29,154 bases of DNA, taken from NCBI GenBank assembly GCA_036570545.1, contig DATCXZ010000191.1:1-29154 (forward strand), in the 5' to 3' direction. The stretch is from Pelagibius sp036570545 (GTDB lineage Bacteria; Pseudomonadota; Alphaproteobacteria; Kiloniellales; Kiloniellaceae). Shown one piece after another: positions 7,457 to 17,600 of the stretch (the first letter of the stretch is position 1; the number at the start of each line of letters is the position of its first letter). The notes beneath the pieces were generated by a model. That model saw nothing but the letters and a program-made list of their open reading frames with translations. It was not told the DNA's origin and made no database searches. A program made the position numbers and the translations under genes.

Positions 7457-7627
7457 TCTAGCAGGGTGCTGAAGAAGGCCTTACGGCCCGATTGACCTCG
7501 TGCTTCGAGACGCTCGCTTGCGCTCGCTCCTCAGCATGAGGTCAATCTTTTACCTCATCCTGAGGAGGGCGAAGCCCGTCTCGAAGGATGGCCGCAGAAC
7601 TCGGGCTTTCTTCAGCACCCCGCTAGA
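7457..7627. repeat. MITE-like fold-back element, about 171 bp
   Basis: The terminal arms 7457-7480 and 7604-7627 are inverted repeats with 22 of 24 positions paired (core GGGTGCTGAAGAA). Nested inside, 7497-7543 folds on 7552-7594 (ACCTCAT-x-CTGAGGAG and GTCTCGAAG pieces). Elements with ends like these and CTCATCCTGAGGAG cores are familiar as dispersed repeats in alphaproteobacterial genomes. No clear target duplication flanks it. Its right arm overlaps the stop codon of the hicA remnant. Confidence 0.8.
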
Positions 7628-7751
7628 ATGCCTTCGGCAACCCGGCCTGCCGCATTATCCTGTTTGCCGTGTGGGCGGACTTGATCTGCCGTTTAAAAGA
7701 GCAGCCGGCGCGCGTCAAAAGACGGACAACCTCCCGCCGGTAGTCGGCCAT
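7623..7751 (-). pseudogene. hicA: HicA-family toxin, internally deleted
   Basis: ATG 7751-7749 opens a 42-codon frame. Its first half, MADYRREVVRLLTRAGCSFK, and second half, IKSAHTANRIMRQAGLPKAF, match the two ends of HicA-type mRNA interferases (YcfA-like, normally about 60-65 residues). The segment normally between them, with the G-x-G-D-H-E-I-W catalytic histidine and the beta-hairpin, is missing. The junction falls between residues 22 and 23 (about 7685/7686) and keeps the frame. The toxin should therefore be inactive. Its start overlaps the antitoxin stop as TGATG, the normal arrangement for a translationally coupled pair. The family call is confident; calling it dead rests on the missing histidine. 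Confidence 0.8.
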
Positions 7752-7996
7752 CAGGCGCGAAGGCGCTCACGCCGGATCGTGTCGGCAAGGTGCAGGTCGA
7801 ACGGAATATCGGCCCCCTCGCCCTCGCCGCCGTCATTTTCCTCGAGCAGTTCGGGGATCAGCACCCGCAGCTTGGCGAGAAGGGCTTCCGCGTTGTCCGC
7901 TTCGGTAATAAGGCCGGGAACGTCGTCGCTCTCAGCGACCCAGACCTGTGCCCCTGCATCCCAGAAGGCGCGGACCACAATCGAACGCTCCGCCAT
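7751..7996 (-). CDS. HicB-like antitoxin, DUF1902 family
   Basis: An 81-residue cytoplasmic protein, complete for its family. The conserved DUF1902 signature is RSIVVRAFWDAGAQVWVAES followed by DDVPGLITEA and a helix ending LRVLIPELLEEN. These proteins have the partial RNase H-like HicB fold and neutralise the adjacent HicA toxin. GGAGGAGG lies 7 bases before the ATG. The gene precedes and overlaps the hicA remnant by one base (TGATG). Because the toxin is deleted, this is now an orphan antitoxin. It may persist neutrally, silence related toxins elsewhere, or act as an autoregulator. Confidence 0.85.
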   Translation of the reverse strand: MAERSIVVRAFWDAGAQVWVAESDDVPGLITEADNAEALLAKLRVLIPELLEENDGGEGEGADIPFDLHLADTIRRERLRA

Positions 7997-8111
7997 GTCG
8001 AAACCTCCTCCGACTGCCCAGGATTCGAACGCCCCCTTTCGGGGTCCCTTCCCAGATCGTGCCTCTTAGGTCGTTAAGATACTGCACGGCAGCCCTAAGA
8101 CGGGCGAAAAC

Positions 8112-8149
8112 GAGCTAAGTTACTGAAAGATCTGGCGACCCCAACGGGA
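8112..8149. other. Left attachment-site-like repeat: copy of the tRNA-Glu 3' end
   Basis: Positions 8112-8149 match 27795-27832 without gaps at 32 of 38 positions. The right 17 bases (8133-8149, TGGCGACCCCAACGGGA) are identical to the last 17 bases of the tRNA-Glu gene, CCA included. To the right of the core the similarity stops, as expected for a junction left by tRNA-targeted integration. Confidence 0.65.
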
Positions 8150-8521
8150 GGGAAAGCCGTTATGGCCCAACCACTTGGCGACGCTCGCGACGGGGTCAAG
8201 GGTGCCGCGGATTTGAGATAAATGCGAGGTTCATGTGGAACGAGAATCGCGGCCGTGAACTTGGTTGAATTCGCTTCAAAGGCTGGAGCGTTCGGCTCAC
8301 TGCACTCCATCGGCCACAAGGCTGCGGACGAAGACCCGCACGCAACGGACCGTCATCGCGGTTGCTGTGGCTCTAATCGGCTGGCCAGCCCCGCGGTTCC
8401 GCTTCGCTCACGCGCGCGGCGCCCACGCCGAGCGCACGCGTTGGACCAAGCCTGGCGGCGCCGCCGAAGCGGGAGAGACCTTTGCCTTGGCGCCAGACCT
8501 TTGAGGCGATCTCAGGGTGAA
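8150..8521. other. Intergenic stretch without a convincing gene
   Basis: About 370 bases between the left att-like repeat and the lipoprotein gene. A + strand frame from TTG 8265 to TGA 8504 encodes 79 residues with a short hydrophobic run (TVIAVAVALIGWPA). It has no good ribosome binding site and recalls no family, so I do not call it. Short antisense frames here are equally weak. It may be decayed island DNA. Confidence 0.4.
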
Positions 8522-8559
8522 ATGACCGGTGCCCGTCGGATGAAGCAGACACCGGTCAT
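8522..8559. terminator. Hairpin downstream of the lipoprotein gene
   Basis: A perfect 10-bp stem (ATGACCGGTG 8522-8531 with 8550-8559) encloses an 18-base loop, 11 bases beyond the stop of the minus-strand lipoprotein gene. There is no U-tract and the loop is long, so it may be an mRNA-stabilising end structure rather than an efficient terminator. Confidence 0.4.
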
Positions 8560-8570
8560 CCTCGCCGCGG

Positions 8571-9164
8571 CTACCGTACCAGGGAAACGTCGGTCTGCAT
8601 GCCCCGCTTCTTGTGATAGTTCTTGTAGCGCACCAAACGCTGAAGCTCCGGCGACACGTAGAAGGTTCTGACTCGCCACCTATCGTCGCAGACGACCTCA
8701 TAGGCCGGCAGTTGCTTCTCACCGACTGTCACGAGGACCGCCGCCTTCACCGTGCAGGTGTGCGTTGACTGCCAATTGTCGGTGCCGGCTTGGCCCTTCA
8801 CCTTGTAGCTCTCGGTCTTGCCGATTTCGAGTGGCCAGATGTCGCCGCTCTTCACGATTTCCTGAGTTCCGTCGGCGTCGGTGCACCCTTTCCAACTACT
8901 TGTCGGCGCGAACCAGCCGTCATCGACCCACACGCAGCCGGCCTCGTTCCCTTCGACCTGAGTCCAGGTCGCCACCCCGTTCTCCATCGACACCAGCTTC
9001 TCGGACCCGCCTCCCAAGCCTGACCACGCCAGTTCAGTCGGCAACGAAGCCGGTTTGGCCATCGGCTCAAGAGTCACCGCGGCCTCGCGATCGATGGTCG
9101 GATCGCCGGCGCAGCCGGCAAGAAGGATCGCGGCGGCGCTCAAAATCGCACAACGGATTGACAT
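8571..9164 (-). CDS. Lipoprotein of unknown function, third gene of the giant-protein/cyclase cluster
   Basis: A 197-residue protein with a lipoprotein signal ending LLAGC (Cys about residue 18), so it is exported and lipid-anchored. The mature part is Trp-rich and Cys-containing (GCVWVDDGWFAPTSSWKGC, HTCTVKAAV, YEVVCDDRWRVRTFYVSPEL). It looks like a small beta-sandwich that may hold two disulphides. No family is recognised. The ATG at 9164 is chosen because GGAGGAGGGG lies directly before it; longer in-frame forms would bury the signal peptide. It lies 190 bases downstream of the cyclase on the same strand, far enough for its own promoter, and a CCCCC-TCAT-GGGGG hairpin is in that gap. A link to the cyclase or giant protein is inferred from position only. 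Confidence 0.75.
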   Translation of the reverse strand: MSIRCAILSAAAILLAGCAGDPTIDREAAVTLEPMAKPASLPTELAWSGLGGGSEKLVSMENGVATWTQVEGNEAGCVWVDDGWFAPTSSWKGCTDADGTQEIVKSGDIWPLEIGKTESYKVKGQAGTDNWQSTHTCTVKAAVLVTVGEKQLPAYEVVCDDRWRVRTFYVSPELQRLVRYKNYHKKRGMQTDVSLVR

Positions 9165-9265
9165 ACCCCTCCTCCATGAATGTTGGACGCGAGGGCTGCC
9201 CCCGACACAGCCCGCGCGACCTTGATGGATGAACGAGGACAGCGTCGGCAATGGGAGGCGGCGGC

Positions 9266-9284
9266 GCATCCCCCTCATGGGGGA
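9266..9284. promoter_or_regulatory. Palindrome CCCCC-TCAT-GGGGG upstream of the lipoprotein gene
   Basis: A perfect 5-bp dyad (9270-9274/9279-9283) lies about 105 bases before the lipoprotein ATG. Including the flank, GCATCCCCCTCATGGG matches 15 of 16 positions of GCATCCCCCTAATGGG on the minus strand upstream of the giant gene (22303-22288). It could be a shared operator or an RNA hairpin in the cyclase-lipoprotein gap. Confidence 0.35.
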
Positions 9285-9354
9285 CCAGGGCGCGAAAAAC
9301 CCGCGATCACCCCCTTTTTGCAAGATCTGGAGAACGGCGGACGGCGTGCTCGGC

Positions 9355-11628
9355 TCAGCCCTTCGCGCCGGCCACGTAGACGCCGTCCCAGTCAGGTGTC
9401 GGCGGAGCCACCTGCAGTTCCTGGAGGCGCCGCTCGAAGGCCTCCACGAGCCCCACGACCGGCAGAATCCCGGTAAAAGAGTGCAGGCCGGAAACCCGCT
9501 CCAGGGCGAGGTTCCACTGGCCGAGCCGGTACAGTTCGAGAAAAGCGGCAAATCGCGTCGTGAAGGCCAAAAAGGCATCGCTGGAGGTCATGTCCGGGCC
9601 GCCCAGGAGGGCGAAGATGCGTTCGGGCGCCTGCTTGCCGACGACGCGGATGCGGTCGATCTCGAGAAGGGCAAAGTCGTGCCCGGCCGCCGCGGCAGTC
9701 GCCTCGCCGACCAGCACCGGCACGCCATAGGTCTTGGTCTGTCCCTCGAGGCGGGAAGCAACGTTCACAGCATCACCCATGGCCGAGTAGTCGAAGCGGA
9801 TGTCCGAGCCGAGGTTGCCGACCAGGCACTCGCCGCTGTTGATGCCGATGCCGATGCGCAGCGGCAGGAAGGGCTCACCGGTCGCCGCCGCCTCTTGGGC
9901 ACGCTCCTCGTTCAGGCGCGCCACGCTCGCGGTCATGGCGAGCGCCGCCCGGCAGGCGTTGGCGGCATGGTCGCGGTCGTCAAGCGGCGCGTTCCAAAAC
10001 GCCATGACGGCATCCCCCATGTACTTGTCGATCGTTCCCTTGTACTGAACGATGTCGCGCGAGATCGGCGTCAGCAGGCGGTTGACCAGGCGGGTCAGGC
10101 CTTGGGGATTGCCCCGGTAGAGCTCGGCGATGCCAGTGAAGCCGCGCACATCGGCGAACAACAGCGTCATCTCCCGGGTTTCGCCGCCCAATACCAGGCG
10201 CTCCGGGCGGCGCGCCAGCTCGTCAACCAGGGCCGGCGCCAGGTATTGCCCGAAGGCGCCGCGCACGAAGCGGCGCTCGCGCTCCTCATGGAAGTAGTTG
10301 TGGAACACGAGAAGTCCGTAGACGAGAAGGCTTGCGCCAAGAGGATAGACGACCGACAGCAGCATTCCGGCCCCGCTGAAGGCGAACCAGGCGCCGGCAA
10401 GCAGCACGGCGGCGATGCCGCCGCCCAGCAAGAAGGCGAGCATGGCGCCGAGACGCGGCACCAGCACCAGCATGACGAGGCTGATCGCCATCGTCAGAAG
10501 AAACTCGGCGCCGGCGGCGTAGTTCGGTCGTTGCAGGTGGTCGCCGGCAAGGATGGTCGCAAGCAGCTGAGCCTGGATCTCGACCCCGGGCATCGCGATG
10601 CCAAGAGAGGTCGGCTTGATGTCCAGCAGACCCGCAGCCGAGGTGCCGACCAGCACCAGGTGGCCCGCCAGGGCCCCTGCCTGGAGCTCATCGCGCAGCA
10701 CGGCGCCGGCGGAAACAGTACTTCCTCGGTCGCGCGGGCCGTAGCGCACCCAGATGCCGCCCTCATGGTCAGTGGGGATCTCGATGCCGGCCACCACCAC
10801 CGACTTGATGCCGGCCGCATCGCTCTTGACCAGCAGGGTCTCCTGTCCGGTCGCCACTCTCAGGAGCTCCAGCATCAGGGCCGGCCGCAGCCTGCCCTCA
10901 ACGGCGACGACCGCCGGCACCCGGCGCACGATGCCGTCCTGCTCCGGCAGCAGGGTGAAGACGCCGACGCCGCGAGCGGTCGCCTCGAGCACTGGAAGAT
11001 TGCGCACGACCCCCGGCATCGCGGCAACGAAGGTCCGAGGGTCCGGGCCGAGCGTTGCAATTGAGGCCACCCTCGGCGGCGCCGTGCTGGCATCGAGGGC
11101 GCGGGGGTGGCCTGCCTCACCCAGCACCACGCGGCTCGCAGCGAGGCTGGCCGCCAGGACCGCATCGTTGTCCGGCAGCGCGCTGAGCGCCACCGCGAGC
11201 GCCTCGTCGCCCTGCGGCAACCCCGTGGCGAAGCGGGCCGGGCTCAGGCGATCGGGCTCGGGAAACACGATGTCCAGGCCGATGACGACGGCCCCCAGCG
11301 CCGTCAGCTTGTCGACCAGTCGGGCCACCAGGGTGCGCGGCCAGGGCCACTGGCCAAAGGCCGCCAGCGTCTCGTCGTCGATGTCCACAACGATGATCGG
11401 CTGCGGTTGGGCCTGGCGCGGCTTGAGGGTTTGGTAGAGGTCGAAGGTCTTGAGGCGCAGCGTCCGCAGCGGCGGCGGATCCCAGGCCTGCACGACCAGG
11501 AGGCCAGCGAGTAGCCCCAGGCCCAGCGCCCGGCCGAGGCCGAAGTGGATGAAGAGGCGGGAGAAGCGCCGCGCTCCGCTGGCCCCAGGGGCGGCGGCCT
11601 TCTCTGGCGGCACCCTCTTTCCCCTCAC
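9355..11628 (-). CDS. CHASE2-domain adenylate (class III) cyclase, membrane-bound
   Basis: A 757-residue inner-membrane sensor enzyme making cyclic nucleotide, most likely cAMP from ATP. Order: one transmembrane helix (about 31-48), extracytoplasmic CHASE2 sensor (about 50-365, with IIVVDIDDETLAAFGQWPWPR and GLDIVFPEPD), three transmembrane helices (about 374-442), then a cytosolic class III catalytic domain (about 480-675). Visible catalytic residues are metal-binding D492 (in LLFADVRGFT) and D539 (in KYMGD), purine-specifying K535, and transition-state N622 and R626 (in GDAVNVASRLEG), so the site looks complete. The start is GTG 11628 with GGGAGGG just upstream, 14 bases after the giant gene's stop, so the two are almost certainly cotranscribed. 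FecR-domain proteins beside CHASE2 cyclases are a recurrent pairing I recall. Adenylate over guanylate specificity is inferred from the lysine. Confidence 0.92.
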   Translation of the reverse strand: MRGKRVPPEKAAAPGASGARRFSRLFIHFGLGRALGLGLLAGLLVVQAWDPPPLRTLRLKTFDLYQTLKPRQAQPQPIIVVDIDDETLAAFGQWPWPRTLVARLVDKLTALGAVVIGLDIVFPEPDRLSPARFATGLPQGDEALAVALSALPDNDAVLAASLAASRVVLGEAGHPRALDASTAPPRVASIATLGPDPRTFVAAMPGVVRNLPVLEATARGVGVFTLLPEQDGIVRRVPAVVAVEGRLRPALMLELLRVATGQETLLVKSDAAGIKSVVVAGIEIPTDHEGGIWVRYGPRDRGSTVSAGAVLRDELQAGALAGHLVLVGTSAAGLLDIKPTSLGIAMPGVEIQAQLLATILAGDHLQRPNYAAGAEFLLTMAISLVMLVLVPRLGAMLAFLLGGGIAAVLLAGAWFAFSGAGMLLSVVYPLGASLLVYGLLVFHNYFHEERERRFVRGAFGQYLAPALVDELARRPERLVLGGETREMTLLFADVRGFTGIAELYRGNPQGLTRLVNRLLTPISRDIVQYKGTIDKYMGDAVMAFWNAPLDDRDHAANACRAALAMTASVARLNEERAQEAAATGEPFLPLRIGIGINSGECLVGNLGSDIRFDYSAMGDAVNVASRLEGQTKTYGVPVLVGEATAAAAGHDFALLEIDRIRVVGKQAPERIFALLGGPDMTSSDAFLAFTTRFAAFLELYRLGQWNLALERVSGLHSFTGILPVVGLVEAFERRLQELQVAPPTPDWDGVYVAGAKG

Positions 11629-11642
11629 GTTCGCCCTCCCTG

Positions 11643-14600
11643 CTATGCCACGGCCGTCAGCTCCGCAAGGCTAAGCTCTGCCGCCGACACGCCCTGGAGG
11701 ACCGCCAGGGCGGCACCACTCGACTGCAGCACCAGTGCCGCGTCGCCGCTGGCGGTGGCCGTTATCGCCAGGTCCTCGACCGCGAGGCCGTCGGCGAAAC
11801 CGAAGCTATCGGTGCCGACCTCGAAATCGCTGATGAGATCGGCGAGTGCGAGGCTCTCCGCCGCATCGGCAGCCCGCAGGACGAAGACGTCTGCACCCAC
11901 CCCGCCGGTCAGGCTGTCCTGTCCGCCGCCGCCGTCCACGCGGTCGTTGCCGATGCCGCCGTCGAAGGCGTCGTCTCCGGTCCCGCCGCGGAAGATCATC
12001 GCATTGCCTGCCCCGGCATCGTTCAGGATGGTGAGCCCGGCGCCCTCATCCGAGAAGGAGACCTCGAAATCGAAGCCGTCGGCGACGCCCAGGAAGGCAT
12101 AGGAGAGGTCGTCGCCAACCGTCAGGCCGCCCGCGGCCGTGAAGAACCCGAAAAAGTCCCCAGCCACCGGGCCGTAGCCCTCGAAGAGACTGAACTCGAT
12201 GAGACCGCTCTCGAGGGCGGCCGAACCCAGCACCTGGTAGAGGTCGAAGTCGCCGACCCCGGTGCCGCCCAGCTCGACCGCCAGGCTGCCGTCGGTCATC
12301 GTGAGATCGCCGCCGAAGGTGGCGATGCCGGGCGAGTTGCCGCCAATGAGCTCGCCGCCGTTGTTCTCGACGTCGCCGATCAGCGTGCCACCAGCCTGAA
12401 TCGTGACCGTGCCGCCACTGCCGATGAAGATGTCGGCAATGCCGTCGCCCTGCGCAGCGCCGGCCCGCACCGTGCCGCCGTTGGCGACGGTGACGCTGCC
12501 TGTGCCGCCGCCGTCGAAGAGGATCTCTCCAGTGTCGAAGTTGTAGCCAGCGCCGACGACGAGCGCCTCACCGGCATCGAACAGTGCGCCGGCGATCGCA
12601 TCGCCCTGCAGAATGAGCTCGCCCGTGCTGCCCACTTCCAGGCCGACGAAGGTGTAGCCGCCCGCGGCATTCTCGACCAGCGCACCTTCCGACACGGTGA
12701 GGCTGCCGGCGCCGGCGCTGCCGATGGCGATGTAGCCGGGGCCGCCGCCGTTCCCGCCGCCGCCGTTCGCGATGATCACCTCACTGCCATTCCCGGTCAC
12801 CAGCATGGTGCCGTTGCCGGTGGCAAGCCCGCCGAGGCTGAAGCCGGGGTAGTCGCCGCCGTCGCCATTGATCGCGACACGCGCGCCGCCGCTGACTGTC
12901 ATCTCTCCCTGTCCCTCGCGGCCGACGTTCAGGAAGGCGCCCCTGCCCAAGAGCGCCAGCTCCGAGCCGGCGCCGGTGATAGTCATGGCACCGTTGCTGC
13001 CGGCGTTCATGCCGATGCGGACGAAAGCGCCTTCTTCCTCGCCGTTCAGTTCGACGCGGCTGCCCGAGGCGATGACCATGGTCGACTGCGGCGTGCTGCC
13101 GTCACCGTCCCGGCCAACCTCCAGCAAGGCGCGGCTGCCCAGGATCTCGATCTCGCCGCCGTTCTGCACGGTAGCGTGGCCCTCGGAATTGCCGTCGCGG
13201 CCCAGCCGCAGGCGCGGGTCGAGGGCCGAATGGATGAAGAGACGCGAGCCGGCGCCGTCCACCGTGAGTGTCCCTTCGGCACCGGCCTCGCGTCCCACGT
13301 TCACATCGACGCTGTCGATGCCGTGCAACTCGACCTGACCGCCGTTGGTGATGGCCAGCGACCCTTCGGTGTCGGGTCCGTTGCGGCCGATCTGCATGCC
13401 GACGGACAAGGATTTGGCCAGCAGCGTCGAGCCGTCGCCGTCCACGGCGATCGATCCCTTGCCGGCCTGGCTGCTGCCGGCGCCGCCCAGCAGCAGATAG
13501 ATGCTGTCGCCGGTCAGCCCGGCGTCCACCACTTCCAGCCGGCCGCCGCCGGTCACGTCGATGTGGCCCTCGCCGCCGCCGCCGATGATGAGGCCGTTGG
13601 CGCCGTCGCCGCCCTGCTCGTTGGCAACCACGCGCAGCGTCGCACCGTCCTCGACGGTCAGTAGCCCGTTGCCGCCATTGGCACCGGCCGCCTGGTCGAA
13701 ATCCGTGCCGACCCTGAGCGAGCTGGCATCGCCGCTCAGCGTCATCCGCCAGGTCGTATCGGCACCTGTCACCACGGCTGTGCCGTCATTGAACCCGTCC
13801 ACGCCGATGCCGGCTGTGCCGGACTCGAACTCCGCACCACCGCCGACGGTCACGCTGCCCTCTCCGCCGCTGCCGATGTGCCAGCCGCCTTCGTCGAAGT
13901 CCGACGTGCCTTCGGAGAGGACACGGGAGACGAAGTGGCTGCTGTTGAGGTTTGATGCAGTCACGTTTTCCAGGATCAGCTCTCGGCTACCGAAGGACAC
14001 GTGTGTGTCGGAGCCTTCCTGTTGGATAACCAGAGCCTCGAACCCGCTGCCCCCGATGATTTCGATGGCATCTTCGGCGAGGTTGAAATCCTCGATGGTG
14101 ATCTGTGCTGCACCGGATCCCAAGGGGTCCAACGCGCCGTGCAACGCCACGAAGGTGTCGGAGCCGCCACCGCCGATCAGGGTGTCGTCGCCGCCGGCGC
14201 CGCCCAGCGTGTCATTGCCGCCGCCGCCGGAGAGGGAGTCGCCGGCACTGCCACCGCGGTCGAAGTCGTTGCGGTCACCACCGTCCAGGTAGACATCACC
14301 AGAGCCGCCGTAGATGAAGTTTGCGTCGATGGACAGGCTGTTGCCGGACACGCCCAGGCTGTTGATGCCGATGTCGCTGGCATCGACATTCACCAAGCGG
14401 TAGGAGACGAAGCCGTTGTCGGTGAGCCCACCGTTGACGTTGATCAGCGAGATGCTGTCAAAAAGGAGATCGTCGTTGAATTCGACCTCCACCACACCGC
14501 CAATCAGGAAGCCACTGCCGCTAACGTCCAGCAGGTCGTGGCCGGTGCCGGGCGTGGCGCCGTCGAACTCCAGGGCCAGCTTGCCCTCGTTCAAGGTGAA

Positions 14601-17600
14601 ATCGCCGTTGACATTCATCACGCCCGGCGAAAGGCCCGGGCTGACATTGCCGCCGTCCACGAACAGGTTGGCGTTCACGTCGCCCTCGCCGGCCAGGGTG
14701 CCGCCCTCCCAGACCCTGACGGTACCGCCAGAGACGGACCCGCCGGTCATGAGGGTCAGCGTGGCCTGGCCATAGCCGCCGCCGATGTGCAGCTCATTGC
14801 CGGCGTCGATCTGTCCGCCGTTCTCGACGACCACCTCAACCCGGTATTCGGCCTCGTCTATGTTGCCCAGGGTCGTGATCGACGCGGTGCCTTCGTTGGA
14901 GATCGTCCCGCCATCGACGGTCATCTTGGCGAGGCCCTGATTGCCGATGCGCAGAAAAGTATTAGCGCCCACCAGCTGCAGCATGCCGCCGCCGTCGATG
15001 GTCGCGTCGCCGCGGCTGAACTCGCCGCCGGCAATCTCGAGGTAGCCGAAAACATCGCCAGCATCCATGCGAACCAGGCCGCCGCTGGCGATGTGCAGCG
15101 CGCCCTGGCTGCCGTAGCGCTGGCCGACGCTGATGCCAGAGTCATCGCCTTCGACGATGAACTGGCCGCCGTTGCTGACCGTCAGGCTGCCCTGGCCGGC
15201 CCGGCCGATGTGCACGTAGGGACCGCCGACCTCAGCATCGCCGTTGGCCGGCACGGTCTGGATCATGTGGATCTGCGAGCCGTTGCCGTCGACGGTGACC
15301 CGGCCCAGGCTCCCGGAGTCGCGGGCGATCTGCAGGCCCGGCTCGTAGGTATTTGTGTTGACGCTCTCACCCGCGCTGATCCGCAGCTGTCCGCCGTTGG
15401 TGACGTTGATTTCGCCGTCACCGTCGCGTCTCCGCCCCACCTGCACGTAGCCGGCATAGGGTGCGTCCTCGCCGGAGTAGAGGCCATTCTGCGTCGAGAG
15501 AACACCGACGCCACCGTCGATATTCACAGTGCCCGTCCCAAGGTACCCGACGGAGAGCTCCAGGGCCTCAATGCGTCCGCCGTCGGCCACGTTCAGGGTG
15601 CCGGTGCCGCTGTTGCCGACCTGGATCCCGTTGTCGGTGCCGTGGATGCTCACTACCGAGCCGCTGCCGGTCACCGTCAGCGTGCCGTCGCTGCCTTCCC
15701 GCTGGCCGATATTCAGCCTGCTGGAGCCGCCACTCTCCCCCTCGACCAGCAACTGGGCACCGCTCTGGACCGCCAGCAGACCCGTCGCGCCGGCGCTCCG
15801 GCCCACCTCGAGACTAGCGGAGCCACCGTTGCCTAAGACAGAGAACGAAGCTTCATTACTTAGCGTCATCGCGCCGTTGCCTTCGCGGCCGATGCTGACG
15901 AAGGGGTTGTTACCGATTAGCGAGACCGAGGAGCCGGGGCCGTCGACCAGGGCAGTTCCATCGCCCGTGACAAAGCGGCCGAGCGTGAAGCTCGCCGAGT
16001 CACCCTCCAGTCTGACATCGGCACCACCGCTGACCGTCATGTTGCCCTCACCCAGGCGCCCGACCTGGAGGAAGGGGCCAAAGGTACCGTTCCCAGTGTC
16101 ACTCGGCGCCACCTGCGTGAGCTCGATCATCGAGCCATCGCCGTCAACCACCAAGTTACCTATGCTGCCTTCCTCGAAAGCGAGGGTCAGGCCTGGCTCG
16201 GTCGTGTCTTCGTTTACGCCCTCCCCGTTCCGGATTTCCAGGCGTGCGCCGGCCACGACCTGGATCGTGCCGCTGCTGCCGTCGTGACGCCCTGCCAGCA
16301 CGTATCCGGCCTCGTAGTCGAAGTCGCCCGAGAAGCGGCCGTGGTCATTAGACACCGTCACCTCGGTGCCGTCGCCCTGGATGGTGATGGTGCCGGTACC
16401 GCTGCGCCCGGCCTCCAGCTGTAGGGTCTTGAGCGCAGCGCCGCTCTGCACAGTCAGCGTGCCGCTGCCGGCCCAACCGACCTGCACGGTGTTGTCAACG
16501 CCGGTCGTGGTGACCGTGGTGCCCGCGCCGTCGATCAGCAGCGCGCCGGTGCTGCCCGCCTGCGCGGCAATCATCAGGTTGTCAAAATTGTCGCTGATGA
16601 AGGTCGCCTGGGCGCCCCCCGAGATGGTGGCCTGGCCTGCGCCGAAGTTGCCGATGTAGCTGGCGCCCTGGACGGTGAGTTCGCTGGCGTTGGTCAGAAC
16701 GAAGCTGCCGAAGCCCGTCTCCTCTTCACCGACCGAGAAATACTCCGTCGCCAGCGCCTGGCCGGCGTCGACGGTGAGGGTGCCGACGCCGGTGTCGCCC
16801 ACGATGATCTCGTCGGGACCGATGAAGACGTCGCCGTCGGACCCGACGGCCACGAGCCTTGCCGTCCCGCCCGAGAGCTGCACCCCGAACTGGCCGCCGG
16901 CATAGGTATGCCCCATCACCGTGACGCCCTCGTCGATGATCGACGCCGCCGTGACGAAGGTGAAGGTCTCGCCGGCTGACGGCGTATAGCCATTCAACAA
17001 GGTGATCGTCACAGTACCGGCAAAGGTGACCGTGCCGGTGACGGCCAGGAGATCGCTGCTGCTGCCGTCGATCTCGACCATCAATTGGCCGTCGACGCCC
17101 TGGACGAAGTCGCCGTCGATGGCAAGCGCGCCGGGGCTCGTGCCCGGATTGATGGTGCCGTTGTTGGTGAAGCTGCCGTCGACGTCGATGGTGCCGCCCC
17201 CGCCGATGACGCCGCCTGTGGCATTCTCGAAATCCGCCGCGACCAGGGCGAAGGTCGCCGCGGCCGCCACCGTCATGGTGCCGCTGTTGCGGAAAGACGC
17301 CGCCCCGGTGACCGTCACGTCGGCGTTGGCCGTCAGGACCGCGTCCGCCTCGTTGCTGGCCACCCCGCCCGCGCCGGTGATCGCCGTGACGGCGTTGAAG
17401 GTCACCTCGCCGTTGTTGACAAGATCGGCCTCAATGCTGCGGACGCCGCCAGCGCCCGGCTCGACTACGATGGCGCCGTCGTTCGTGAGCGGGGCGCCAG
17501 TCACGATCAGCGAGGCAGCGCCGCTGCTGCCGTTGGAGGTCAGCGTGACGATGCCTTGCTGCGCGAAGGCACCAGAAATGGTAAGGCTGGCCGCGCCCGT

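Noticed and set aside
8019..8035. tRNA T-loop-like GTTCGAATCC on the minus strand upstream of the DUF1902 gene
   Set aside because: The flanking bases do not form a T-stem (two mismatches of five) and no other tRNA arms are present.
8265..8504. 79-residue frame with a short hydrophobic run
   Set aside because: It needs a TTG start without a good ribosome binding site, has biased Arg/Ala composition and no recognisable family.
9229..11064. Long open frame (611 codons) on the + strand opposite the cyclase, and similar long + strand frames opposite the giant gene and the restriction enzyme
   Set aside because: They are antisense to genes with clear domains. Their products are Arg/Ala/His-rich without motifs, as expected for shadow frames in GC-rich DNA.
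12300..16830. Regular repeats in the giant gene considered as a CRISPR-like or satellite DNA array
   Set aside because: The periodicity is at protein level with diverged codons in one open frame; there are no identical DNA repeats with unique spacers.
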